Of a stretch of DNA of 64,000 nt, positions 50,777 to 59,629 are shown piece by piece (the stretch's first letter is position 1; every line of letters starts with the position of its first letter). The translations under genes were made by a program, and so were the position numbers. The notes under the pieces were generated by a model. That model searched no databases, was not told where the DNA came from, and was given only the letters and a program-made list of their open reading frames with translations. The DNA is taken from assembly GCF_018986435.1 (NCBI RefSeq), contig NZ_JAHMIN010000035.1, forward strand, positions 1-64,000. Direction: 5' to 3'. The stretch comes from Hahella sp. HN01. Its GTDB lineage: Bacteria; Pseudomonadota; Gammaproteobacteria; Pseudomonadales; Oleiphilaceae.

Positions 50777-52264
50777 ATGTCTGATACGCAAATTTTCGAT
50801 CCCGCCTCAATGGACTCTCAGTATTTCGGCAAATACAAGGTGCAGCGCGAACTGGGGCGCGGCGCCATGGGGGTGGTGTATCAGTGTTTTGACCCTGATT
50901 TTGAACGCATCGTCGCCGTCAAGGTATTGCTGCCGGAGTTGTTGGGCGCGGACGTGACAGGTGAATTCCGCGAACGTTTTCGTAACGAGATGCGGGCGGC
51001 GGGCAAGATATCCCACCCTAATGTGATTAATGTATTCGACGCTGGCGATCAGGATGGCGCGCCGTTTTTCGTCATGGAGTATGTAGAGGGGTATGAGCTG
51101 AAAAGCGCGCTCGACGACGGACAGCGCTTTCCCATCGACAAGACCCTGAAGATCATGACGGACGTGCTTTCCGGTCTCGGTCATATCCATGAACATGGCA
51201 TCATTCACCGTGACCTGAAGCCCGCCAACATCTTTATTACCAAGAATGGCGTTGCGAAAATCGCCGACTTTGGCGTCGCCAAGCTGGAGTCTTCCGAGCT
51301 GACCCGGGTGGGGACCATTATCGGCTCTCCCAGGTATATGTCTCCTGAACAGTGTCAGGGCCTGCCGGTAGACGCGCGCTCGGATTTGTTCGCTGCTGGT
51401 ATTATTTTTTATCAGCTGTTGACCAATGAGCATTGTTTTAACGCCAACTCGCCGACAGCGATCATGCAGAAGATTCTGCACGCGAAACCCGAACTGCCCT
51501 CAATGTTGATACCGACTTTGTCCAAGCATTATGACGCGGTTGTCGTAAAAGCCCTGGAGAAGAGTCCAGAGAAACGCTACCAGTCTGCGGAAGATTTTAT
51601 TCAAGGATTGATGCAGGCGGCGGAAGGTAAAAAAAGCGGTAATATCAAGGGCCCTATGTTCGCGGGCGTCGGTGGTTTGCTGGCGGTGGCGGCGGCAGGG
51701 TTGCTTTACGTTTTGATGCCTTCGGTGGGGCAGAATGGCGTAACGCCTCCCGCTGAGACGACTAAATTGGTCCCGAGCAGTGTTAATGGAACGGAAGCGA
51801 TTTCCAGGCAATCCGACAACGGCGCTCAAGCGCATGCTGATAACAATAGCAATAGTAACCCTGATAGCGCCCAAAACGGCTCAACGCCTCAAAATGCGTC
51901 AACTGCAAATACTGACAATCCTGTACGTCCCGCCAGCACTGAAGTGCAAAGCCTGAATCCGGAAATTTCCGCCAAGATTGAACGGTTGCTCAAGGTGGCC
52001 AAAGTCCATCGCTTGCAGGGACGGTTGGTGACCCCTTCCGGCTCCAGCGCCTACGACGCCTATAAAATTGTGCTTGAGATTGATCCCACTAACCAGGTGG
52101 CGCAAGAGGGGCTGAAGACTCTGGAGCACGATTTGGTGACTCGCATTGATGAGTTGCGGGATCAGGGTGAATCGCAGATGGCTTTGGCTGAAGCTACCAC
52201 CGGGAGTCAATTGTTTCCCAGCTCCGAGCAATTATCGAAGCTGGCGACGCAGCTGAGAAAGTAG
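50777..52264 (+). CDS. Membrane Ser/Thr protein kinase (PpkA-like)
   Basis: 495 residues. The kinase domain (about 20-285) has GRGAMGVVYQ, Lys49 (VAVKVL), the catalytic loop HRDLKPAN (Asp146), DFG (Asp164) and SPRYMSPEQ. One membrane helix (about 292-314) follows, then a Ser/Asn-rich linker and a C-terminal helical domain with TPR-like character (SSAYDAYKIVLEIDPTNQVAQEGL). Stk1/PpkA kinases often activate T6SS by phosphorylating an Fha protein; no fha gene is in the window. Its stop lies 1 nt from that of the convergent kinase gene. Confidence 0.9.
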   Translation: MSDTQIFDPASMDSQYFGKYKVQRELGRGAMGVVYQCFDPDFERIVAVKVLLPELLGADVTGEFRERFRNEMRAAGKISHPNVINVFDAGDQDGAPFFVMEYVEGYELKSALDDGQRFPIDKTLKIMTDVLSGLGHIHEHGIIHRDLKPANIFITKNGVAKIADFGVAKLESSELTRVGTIIGSPRYMSPEQCQGLPVDARSDLFAAGIIFYQLLTNEHCFNANSPTAIMQKILHAKPELPSMLIPTLSKHYDAVVVKALEKSPEKRYQSAEDFIQGLMQAAEGKKSGNIKGPMFAGVGGLLAVAAAGLLYVLMPSVGQNGVTPPAETTKLVPSSVNGTEAISRQSDNGAQAHADNNSNSNPDSAQNGSTPQNASTANTDNPVRPASTEVQSLNPEISAKIERLLKVAKVHRLQGRLVTPSGSSAYDAYKIVLEIDPTNQVAQEGLKTLEHDLVTRIDELRDQGESQMALAEATTGSQLFPSSEQLSKLATQLRK

Positions 52265-52265
52265 C

Positions 52266-54890
52266 TCAGGCTTCCTCCGGTTCGGGCGCGATAGCGCCCT
52301 GGACCGAGCCGGACGCCAGGGGCAGCTCCACATAAAAAGTCGCGCCTTTGCCGACTTCAGATTCGAAATCAATCCGTCCATGCATGCCCTTGGCCAATTC
52401 TCTGGAGATAAACAGGCCCAGCCCGGTGCCGCCTTTTTGTCGGCGATCGGAGGAGTCCGCCTGGGAAAATTTCTTGAAGATGCGGGTATAAAACTCTGGC
52501 GGAATGCCGGGACCGCGGTCTGTGACGGAGATGCGCACGTAGTTCTCCCGACGCTGCACCGAGATGTTCACGGTTGAACCCTGCGGAGAGAATTTGGCGG
52601 CGTTGGAGAGAAAGTTGGCCAATATTTGCTGAAACCTCAATGGATCAACGTTCACGAGACTTCCGTCTTCACGGTGGGTGATCTGATACTCCACCTCATG
52701 CTGCTGGCCATAAACCAGATTGGTGTCAATGGATTGTTCCACCAACGGCATCACGGGTTCGACGGAAAAGCTATATTTCACGCCGCCAGCAGTGATTTTC
52801 TCCATATCTAACAAGTCATTGATCAACAGGGCGAGTCGCTGACTGTTTTTGTAGGCGATTTGCAGAAAACGGGCGAATTCTTCCGTCGGCTGGCCCACTG
52901 CGCCGTTCAACAGGAGGCTGAGCGCCCCGGTGATGGAGGTCAGTGGGGTGCGCAGTTCATGGCTGACAGTGGAGATAAACTCATTTTTCATGCGATCGAC
53001 GCGTTTGCGCTCGGTAATGTCGCGCACCACCACAATAAACAAACGTTCCGATCTGCGGTGTACTTCCGACACGGATATGCCCACGGGAAAGCGCTCGCCG
53101 TTCTGGCGTACGCCCTCTATTTCATGTTCTTCGCCGCTGGCGTCGCTGCGTATGGAGGCGGATAGATAGTCAGACATGGTTTCCGAGGCGTCATCGTCGG
53201 AATAGTTGGCGAATAATCGTTTAAGGTTGTAGCCGATGACGGAATCCGCGTTGTAGTGGAATATGCGCTCCGCCGCCCGATTGAAGGAAGCGATGAAGCC
53301 AATCTCATCCACGGTGATGATGCCGTCGTTGATATTATTCAGAATCGCCTGGGTATGCTGTGCATGTTCTTCCGCCTCCGCTTCCGCCATTTTTTGCTGG
53401 TGGATGTCGGAGATCGAGCCGGCCATTCTGATGGCGACATTCTCTTTGTTGCGAATGGCGGCGCCCCGGGAGCGGAACCAGCGCCATTCACCGGAGCGGG
53501 TCAGCAATCGATGCATGATGTCATAAGGCGACTCGCTCTCCAGATGCGCCTTGATGGCCTGCAGAACCGGGTTTTTGTCCTGGGGATGAATTTTCTGCTC
53601 AAACTCAGTGAAGGTGTTGCTGAAGCTGCCTTCCTCATAGCCGAGCAGAGCCTGGAAGCGAGGAGCGTAATACATGTGGCCGGTTTCCAGGTTCCAGTCC
53701 CAGATCCCGTCATTGGACCCGCGCACCGCCAACTGGTAGCGCTCTTCGCTCTGGCGCAGGCGGGTCTCGTTGTCGCGGATGGTTTGCGTCATGCGCTTGG
53801 CCAGTTCCAACGCCTGCTCCCGCCGGAATGACAGGAACCAGACTAATAGCGTCAACAACAGACTGACCACACCGCCGAGTCCCACCACCAATTTGTCCAG
53901 ATGCGTGATCGCGTTGGCCTCAAACGCTGGCGTGTTCTCAAACACAACCGTCCAGTCATGTTGATAGAAAGTCAGCGTACGCGAGGCGGTATAGCGGGGA
54001 GGAGGCGTCCCTTCAATCTCCTGTAGCCCTGTGTGAAAATCGTTTTCCTCCGTTTCGAACATCAGCGTTTCGTCACTGATGGTGTTGTTGTCGTAGATAC
54101 GAAATGAAATCTGTAAGCGGCGCGGCCCAAGGATGCCGGCCATTAAGTCGTCAATGCGATAGGGGCTGTATACGAAGCCTTGCAAGGCGCGCCAGCGCGC
54201 CTGTTCCGTTTCCGGGATCACGCCTTTGGCGTAGATAGGCACGTACATGAGAAATCCGGACTGCACCTTCCCATGGGTCTCCTGCACCAGCGTAACTTTC
54301 CCGGACAAGGCGGTTTCCGCTGATGACGCCGCTTGTCGCATAGCGGCGGCGCGAGTTTCCTCGGACATCATGTCGTAGCCGAATGCGGCCAGGTTGCGTC
54401 CCAGAAAAGGCTCCAGATAAATAATAGCTGAGTAAATTTCCCGGTCGCCCTGAGGTTTGACGACATAGTTGGGAAATCCTTCAGCTCTTACGGTTGCGAT
54501 ATGTTGGGCGAGTTGATGCCTGGGGATGACGACGGAGTAGCCGACGCCGAGAATGCCTGGATAGTTCTTGTTCAGGTTGAGGCTTTCGATATAGGTGCGC
54601 CACTCGTCGCGTCTTACTTCATTGCTGGCTTTGAACAACGCGCCGCCGCCGAGCAGGATCTGCTCATGATCGCGCATGCGCTGGGTGATGAGAGAGGAGA
54701 CTTCATCGACATAGAGTTGAAACTGTCGCTCTGCGCTGAGTTGCTCCTGGTTGCGAATAACGCCGGCGGCCAGAACCACCATGGCCAAACTGGCGATCAA
54801 CACACCCCAGGCGGCAAGTAGGCGGCGTCTGAACAGAGGGGCGACGGAGGCCCAAAATGCGTTGCCGGATTGAGGTCTGATGTTCGCCAT
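52266..54890 (-). CDS. CHASE-PAS-PAS sensor histidine kinase
   Basis: 874 residues. A membrane helix (about 20-42), a periplasmic CHASE domain (about 75-290, with ILGVGYSVVIPRHQ and FVYSPYRIDDLMAGI) and a second helix (about 335-358) lead to PAS domains near 380-500 (GSNDGIWDWNLETGHMYYAP) and 510-630. HisKA follows with His644 (STVSHELRTPLTSITGALSLLLN), then HATPase motifs DRGPGI and GGTGLGLFIS. No receiver is fused or adjacent, so its partner is unknown. Confidence 0.92.
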   Translation of the reverse strand: MANIRPQSGNAFWASVAPLFRRRLLAAWGVLIASLAMVVLAAGVIRNQEQLSAERQFQLYVDEVSSLITQRMRDHEQILLGGGALFKASNEVRRDEWRTYIESLNLNKNYPGILGVGYSVVIPRHQLAQHIATVRAEGFPNYVVKPQGDREIYSAIIYLEPFLGRNLAAFGYDMMSEETRAAAMRQAASSAETALSGKVTLVQETHGKVQSGFLMYVPIYAKGVIPETEQARWRALQGFVYSPYRIDDLMAGILGPRRLQISFRIYDNNTISDETLMFETEENDFHTGLQEIEGTPPPRYTASRTLTFYQHDWTVVFENTPAFEANAITHLDKLVVGLGGVVSLLLTLLVWFLSFRREQALELAKRMTQTIRDNETRLRQSEERYQLAVRGSNDGIWDWNLETGHMYYAPRFQALLGYEEGSFSNTFTEFEQKIHPQDKNPVLQAIKAHLESESPYDIMHRLLTRSGEWRWFRSRGAAIRNKENVAIRMAGSISDIHQQKMAEAEAEEHAQHTQAILNNINDGIITVDEIGFIASFNRAAERIFHYNADSVIGYNLKRLFANYSDDDASETMSDYLSASIRSDASGEEHEIEGVRQNGERFPVGISVSEVHRRSERLFIVVVRDITERKRVDRMKNEFISTVSHELRTPLTSITGALSLLLNGAVGQPTEEFARFLQIAYKNSQRLALLINDLLDMEKITAGGVKYSFSVEPVMPLVEQSIDTNLVYGQQHEVEYQITHREDGSLVNVDPLRFQQILANFLSNAAKFSPQGSTVNISVQRRENYVRISVTDRGPGIPPEFYTRIFKKFSQADSSDRRQKGGTGLGLFISRELAKGMHGRIDFESEVGKGATFYVELPLASGSVQGAIAPEPEEA

Positions 54891-55056
54891 CCTTTTTTAA
54901 TGCGTTGCTGGCCGCCGCCGAGACGGCCGATTGATCATTGGCGTTTATGGAAAGTTCAGTTGGCGGGGCTGAACTTGTCAAGGAGACTTCCTCCTCCTGT
55001 CCATTGACGCGACGACGCGCTGGCGGGCGCGTCGCCGGAGTTAGATCGGACGCGGA

Positions 55057-57630
55057 CTAGAATTGATACGAGACGCCAATAGCGATGACGGGCCAGTATT
55101 TGGCGTTATCCAGGTCATCGTTATTGATATTGGCCTCTTCTTTCGCCAATTCACTCTCCAACTGTGCTTTCAGCGCGGGGTTGGCTTCTGCGGCGGGGCT
55201 ATCCGCCGACAGGTGCGCCTGGGCGGTGTCGGTGAACAATATGCCCAGATCTGCGTTAAATCCCCATCCTTTGGTCGGCGCTACGGCATTGCCCCAGCCA
55301 ATGCCCAGATAAGGCGAAATGGCGCGATCATAATCGATCTTGGCGTGCAGAGTGCCGACTTGTTCGGGGGTAAAGGTAAAGTCCCCGATTTCCACATTTT
55401 CTGTTGGGGTCGCGGTACCAGTGAATTCATTGCGGTTGGAGAACAAACCGCCGCTGACGCGGAAGCCGCCTTCGAAGGGGTGCCAGTCCATGATGAGGCC
55501 GTATGACTCCAGATCGATATCAATATCGTAGTCCACATCGTCCAGGGAGCGATCAACGGAGTGTGAGAAGCCGTTGACCATGCCGCGCATATTCCAGCTC
55601 AAGTCATGCAGTGGAATAGTGACGCTGATGCCTGCGCCCAGGGTGCCTAACATAATGCCCGGGGCGATGGATTGTCCTTCAAGAGTATGGAATACGCCGC
55701 TTTCTGCTTGCGGACCGCCCAGCTCCATACGCACGCCCGCCTGCCAGACATCGGTGGACAGGTTGTCGCGGGCGAAGTCGGTTCCGTAGCGAACGTAGGC
55801 GGATGTGCCGCTTTTGAAAACGCCGGTGAGCGATAGACCTGCGTTCATATAAGTTTTATCCGCTTCCTCGGTTTGCAGCTTGAACGAACCTGCTTCAGGG
55901 AAAATCGATAATTGCGCTTTGATTTCGGTGGGATCGTTTTTCAACTCGTTCACGAACGCCAACTCCAGTTGTGGAATCAGCACGCCGAAGTTGTAGCTCA
56001 ACGCTTGACTGACCCGTGCGCCAAGGGTGCCGGTCATGAGGTCTGTAGAGTATTCCATCACGTCCAGGCCCAAACCTGCGTCATTGCTTTCGCTGTAAGC
56101 GTCCACATTAACGGTGCGGTATTCAATATTGAGGAAGGCGTCGACCTGCCATTGCTGAACCTGATAATTGATGCCGGTCCCCATAGCGGCGTTCCATTGG
56201 TCGCCGTCGGTATCGCCTTTGGAGGTCGAGGTGACGCCAGGAAAGTTGACGGCGCGGGTTGAGTCGATCGAGACGCCGCCGTAACCGGCGATCCAGTCAA
56301 AATACCAATTGTCCCGTGGATAATAGTTACCGTAGAAGGCAAGGTTCCAGGTATCGGTTTCCAGCTTGGTGACGGAGTTGTTTTCTTCGCTGTCTGTCGT
56401 GGTGTACCCGGCGGAAATACCGAGAATCAGTTTGTTGGTGAAGCGATAGTCAACGCCGGCGAGCAGTTGTTGCGCGTCATAATCGTATGCGCGCTGATCG
56501 CCGTGTGCGTCAGCGTCGCCAAATATCAAAGAGCCGCTTAAGAATACGCCCAGGCGATTGTCAGCGAACATAGACTCGTCATCCCCAGCGGCGCCGCCGG
56601 TTCCTGTGACGCCCAATAACTTGCCGACGCTGAAATTCTGGCCTTGTACTTCCGTGCGTAGCCCTACCAGGCTCAAACCGGTTGATCCGTTGCGTAGATT
56701 GCTGAGACGGTCGCCCAGGCTTTTTACCTGTGACGCAGCGGCTTCTTTCATGGCGCCAGCCTGTGCGCCAATCTGGCGCAGCAGAATTTGTTCCAGCGCA
56801 TCCGCTCTTTCCGAATCGCTCAACGCGGTGAGAGCATTACAGGTGGCCTGGAAGGTGGCGTCCGTCTCTCTGACAATGCCGGCGGAGTTGGCGTCGCAGG
56901 CGGCTTGCAGCACCCCGGCAAGCTGCTCTTGCTCCTCATCTTTCGCGCCCGCCAATAGCGGTTCTGAATCGGGATCGACGGAGATGGTCACGGTAGCGGT
57001 GCTGCTGCCGACGCCTTCGTAGGTGACGGTGTAGTTGAGTACGACGTCGGTTGGTTCAGTTAAGTCGCTGGGAGGCGTGTATTTGTAAAGTCCGCTGATG
57101 CCGCTCAGTTGGGTGATGGAGCCTTGCTCTGGCGTATCAATGGTGAACTCCGATGGATTGCCGCTGGGTTTGACGTCGTTTTCCAGAGGGAAGATGGTGA
57201 TGGCTTCTCGTCCCGCCAGATATTTATCGTTCACCGCTTGTAAGCTGCCAGCCTCTACTGTCAGGTCGACCGTCACAGTGGCGGTGCTTGTGCCCCGAAT
57301 ATCCTGCAGCGTGTAGGTGAACGTGACGGTGCCTGAAAATGAAGGATTAGGCACCAGGTTAACAGAGAGGTTATCGTCAGTATCGATCGCCACGCTACCC
57401 GCTGAACTGTTGCTCAGTGCAGATACGCTGGTAATCTTGGCTGCATTGATCGCCTCCTGAGTGCTGATATCGATAGTGTCGTTGTAGGTGACGACCAGCT
57501 TTTCCTGCCCGCCCCCTGGGTCGACGATGTAGGAATCGTTTACTGCAGTGGCGGCGAGGGAGTGTGAAGCGATGCAATTGAGTAGCAAAAAAAGCGTGGA
57601 GCAGAGGAGTGATCGGAGTCTGAGCGTCAT
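55057..57630 (-). CDS. Autotransporter-type surface protein with a second outer-membrane barrel
   Basis: 857 residues with a signal peptide (LLNCIASHSLA). Two Ig/cadherin-like repeats (about 28-235: VNDSYIVDPGGG, then VNDKYLAGREAI) resemble bacterial adhesin domains. A helical stretch (240-320) leads to an autotransporter-like barrel (about 355-640: GVFLSGSLIFGDADAHGDQRA, LLAGVDYRFTNKLILGIS). From about 660 to the C-terminal VSYQF lies a further, different barrel (LGAGISVTIPL, WHPFEGGFRVSGGLFSN, YLGIGWGNAVAP). Two barrels in one chain is unusual. Confidence 0.82.
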   Translation of the reverse strand: MTLRLRSLLCSTLFLLLNCIASHSLAATAVNDSYIVDPGGGQEKLVVTYNDTIDISTQEAINAAKITSVSALSNSSAGSVAIDTDDNLSVNLVPNPSFSGTVTFTYTLQDIRGTSTATVTVDLTVEAGSLQAVNDKYLAGREAITIFPLENDVKPSGNPSEFTIDTPEQGSITQLSGISGLYKYTPPSDLTEPTDVVLNYTVTYEGVGSSTATVTISVDPDSEPLLAGAKDEEQEQLAGVLQAACDANSAGIVRETDATFQATCNALTALSDSERADALEQILLRQIGAQAGAMKEAAASQVKSLGDRLSNLRNGSTGLSLVGLRTEVQGQNFSVGKLLGVTGTGGAAGDDESMFADNRLGVFLSGSLIFGDADAHGDQRAYDYDAQQLLAGVDYRFTNKLILGISAGYTTTDSEENNSVTKLETDTWNLAFYGNYYPRDNWYFDWIAGYGGVSIDSTRAVNFPGVTSTSKGDTDGDQWNAAMGTGINYQVQQWQVDAFLNIEYRTVNVDAYSESNDAGLGLDVMEYSTDLMTGTLGARVSQALSYNFGVLIPQLELAFVNELKNDPTEIKAQLSIFPEAGSFKLQTEEADKTYMNAGLSLTGVFKSGTSAYVRYGTDFARDNLSTDVWQAGVRMELGGPQAESGVFHTLEGQSIAPGIMLGTLGAGISVTIPLHDLSWNMRGMVNGFSHSVDRSLDDVDYDIDIDLESYGLIMDWHPFEGGFRVSGGLFSNRNEFTGTATPTENVEIGDFTFTPEQVGTLHAKIDYDRAISPYLGIGWGNAVAPTKGWGFNADLGILFTDTAQAHLSADSPAAEANPALKAQLESELAKEEANINNDDLDNAKYWPVIAIGVSYQF

Positions 57631-57797
57631 GTTGCGTACCTTGCCTTTTTCTTGAGGTTGTTACAGCTGTCAATGCGATTGGATCGCGGCCGTGACCAAG
57701 ACTTCAGCAGCTACCGCTGGCGGGCCAATTTTATTTTTAATTAGGAAAGTGTAGGCGAGGCCTATGGAATCGTGTAGGAAATTTGCGGATGTTTTTG

Positions 57798-57826
57798 CGC
57801 ATCCGGCCCCATGAGGGCCGGATGCG
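57798..57826. repeat. Perfect 12-bp palindromic hairpin after the S15-type hydrolase gene
   Basis: CGCATCCGGCCC and GGGCCGGATGCG flank the 5-nt loop CATGA. It lies 23 nt beyond the hydrolase stop. There is no T-tract on the expected side (minus strand reads CAAAAAC), so it is not a standard terminator. It may be a REP-like element or an mRNA 3'-end stabiliser. Confidence 0.6.
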
Positions 57827-57848
57827 TTCGCGAAAGACGTGAGCGGCC

Positions 57849-59471
57849 TCAGGGCGCTTCCGGCAACTCCAGGTAGGACTGTGCGGCGCTGCTATGCCGG
57901 AAGCTGACGGCGTAAGGCGTCAACGTCGGCGGGCCGTAAAGAATATCGAAGGTGTCGAAGGCAATGGCGATGCGATGTCCTGTGGGAACGTCGTAAGCCG
58001 CCGCCGTCAACTCCATGTCCAGACTCTGATCCCGCCAGGGAGCGGCGTCGTGCAGCGTAGTCGGCGCATGGGTAATCAGTTTGCCAACGCCCAGCGCATC
58101 AACGTCATACAGATAGGCATTTAACTGCACCTTGTTGTAGCTGGGTTCGATATTCAGATGTATTTTCGCCATCCCACGGATTTTCAGCATTTCCGACAGC
58201 GCGCCGCTTTGATAGACGATGCCGTGAACGCGATTAATCAGCGGCATGGAGGCGTAAACTGGCAGGCCCAGACCATCCAATAGCGCGGACAAAAGGGGAA
58301 TGCCGGTGCTGGCGCCGGAATCGAGCCCGGAATAGATCGTGTTGGTGCGGGGCAACCAGGAATCATATTGAGCGTTTGATAAGCCCCCGTTGCTGAGCAG
58401 TCCTCTGGGATGCATATACAGCGTGCGTGTTTGCGCGCCGGGGATGGGCCACGCGGCGTATTCTTCCCGCTTGTGTTTGAGGTCGGTCAGCATAGTCAGA
58501 GGAGGCCGCGCCATGATGCCGGTATCTTCGCCTTTCAACCAATAGTCAAACCAGTCTCTTGCGTTATCCCAGGTGTAGTTGGGAATGCCAAGCAAGCCGA
58601 GGCCTTCTGCAGACGCGTGCGTGCCCTGGTTCAGGTCCAAACGCTTGGGCCCGCTGAGCTGTTCGAAGAAGCGCAGCAGATTGTTAGGCTGGAACAGGTT
58701 ATCGCCAAAGCTGTTGGCCAGATACACCGGCGCCTGGCGGGCGTTGATCTGATCCACGACGCGGGAGGGTGAACGTTCGTAGCCCCAGGCCATGGTTTCC
58801 GGGATATTTTTATGCTGCACCAGATTGCGGTATTTCTGCGCGATAGCTGGGTCCATATTGGCGGTGATCAGGCCGCTGGACACCAGGAAAAAGCCCCAGA
58901 ACAAACGTGGCGTTTGCTGCGCGTACAGCGACTCCACCAGATCCCCCCAGGTGCTCATCGCGACGGCGGTTTTGATGCGCGGCTCGTGAGCCAGCCCCAA
59001 CAGACTGATGCCCGAGCCGTAGGAAATGCCGGTGACGCCGATAGCGTTGGGATCGGCCTGGGTGTTGGCCAACAGCCAATCCACCATGGCTGACAGGTCC
59101 GCCATATCGTTGGGGCCGGCTACATCCACCATGCCCTCGGAACAGCCCCAGCCCCGGGAACTGTAGCTCAGAGCCTGATAACCTCTTTCCGCGTATTTGG
59201 CCGCTTGCAGAAAATATTCATGCTCGTCCAGTACCCAGCTGTTGATAAAAATCACCGTAGGGTAGCCGCTCGCCGGCGGCGGCGTATTGGGGATGAACAG
59301 GTTGGCGTCGAGAGAAAGACCGTCGTGGGCGGTGACCTTGATGTTGTCGTTAAAGCGATAATCGGCGTGATCAGGGAGGTCGAAATTGACGCAGATATTG
59401 GCGCTGGCGAGACTGGACCAGCCGAGCGCTAACAGGGTCCATAACAGAACGGATCGTAACGTGACGTTCAT
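57849..59471 (-). CDS. Secreted CocE/NonD-type (S15-like) hydrolase
   Basis: 540 residues from the ATG at 59471, preceded by AAGGA; an ATG at 59489 would include that site. Signal peptide VLLWTLLALGWSSLASA. The hydrolase core has TVIFINSWVLDEHEY, YSSRGWGCSEG, nucleophile motif GVTGISYGSGISLLG and NLLRFFEQLSG. The C-terminal part is the jelly-roll domain of X-Pro dipeptidyl-peptidase/CocE proteins (AYDVPTGHRIAIAFDTFD). It probably cleaves a peptide or ester in the periplasm or outside the cell. Confidence 0.86.
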   Translation of the reverse strand: MNVTLRSVLLWTLLALGWSSLASANICVNFDLPDHADYRFNDNIKVTAHDGLSLDANLFIPNTPPPASGYPTVIFINSWVLDEHEYFLQAAKYAERGYQALSYSSRGWGCSEGMVDVAGPNDMADLSAMVDWLLANTQADPNAIGVTGISYGSGISLLGLAHEPRIKTAVAMSTWGDLVESLYAQQTPRLFWGFFLVSSGLITANMDPAIAQKYRNLVQHKNIPETMAWGYERSPSRVVDQINARQAPVYLANSFGDNLFQPNNLLRFFEQLSGPKRLDLNQGTHASAEGLGLLGIPNYTWDNARDWFDYWLKGEDTGIMARPPLTMLTDLKHKREEYAAWPIPGAQTRTLYMHPRGLLSNGGLSNAQYDSWLPRTNTIYSGLDSGASTGIPLLSALLDGLGLPVYASMPLINRVHGIVYQSGALSEMLKIRGMAKIHLNIEPSYNKVQLNAYLYDVDALGVGKLITHAPTTLHDAAPWRDQSLDMELTAAAYDVPTGHRIAIAFDTFDILYGPPTLTPYAVSFRHSSAAQSYLELPEAP

Positions 59472-59629
59472 GGGGAGTATCCTTGTCATGTTATTTTTGT
59501 TTTGTGTGTGATCCTTCCGCGCTAACGCACTCCTTCAACGGGGAGGACCTGACAAAGTATTCCATAAATAAACGTCGTTCATTTCACCCGAACGGGTGAG
59601 AGCGCGCGTTTTTGTGAACTGCGTTAAGG

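Noticed and set aside
57798-57826. Standard intrinsic terminator for the S15-type hydrolase
   Set aside because: The strand that would be transcribed shows A residues, not T, after the stem.
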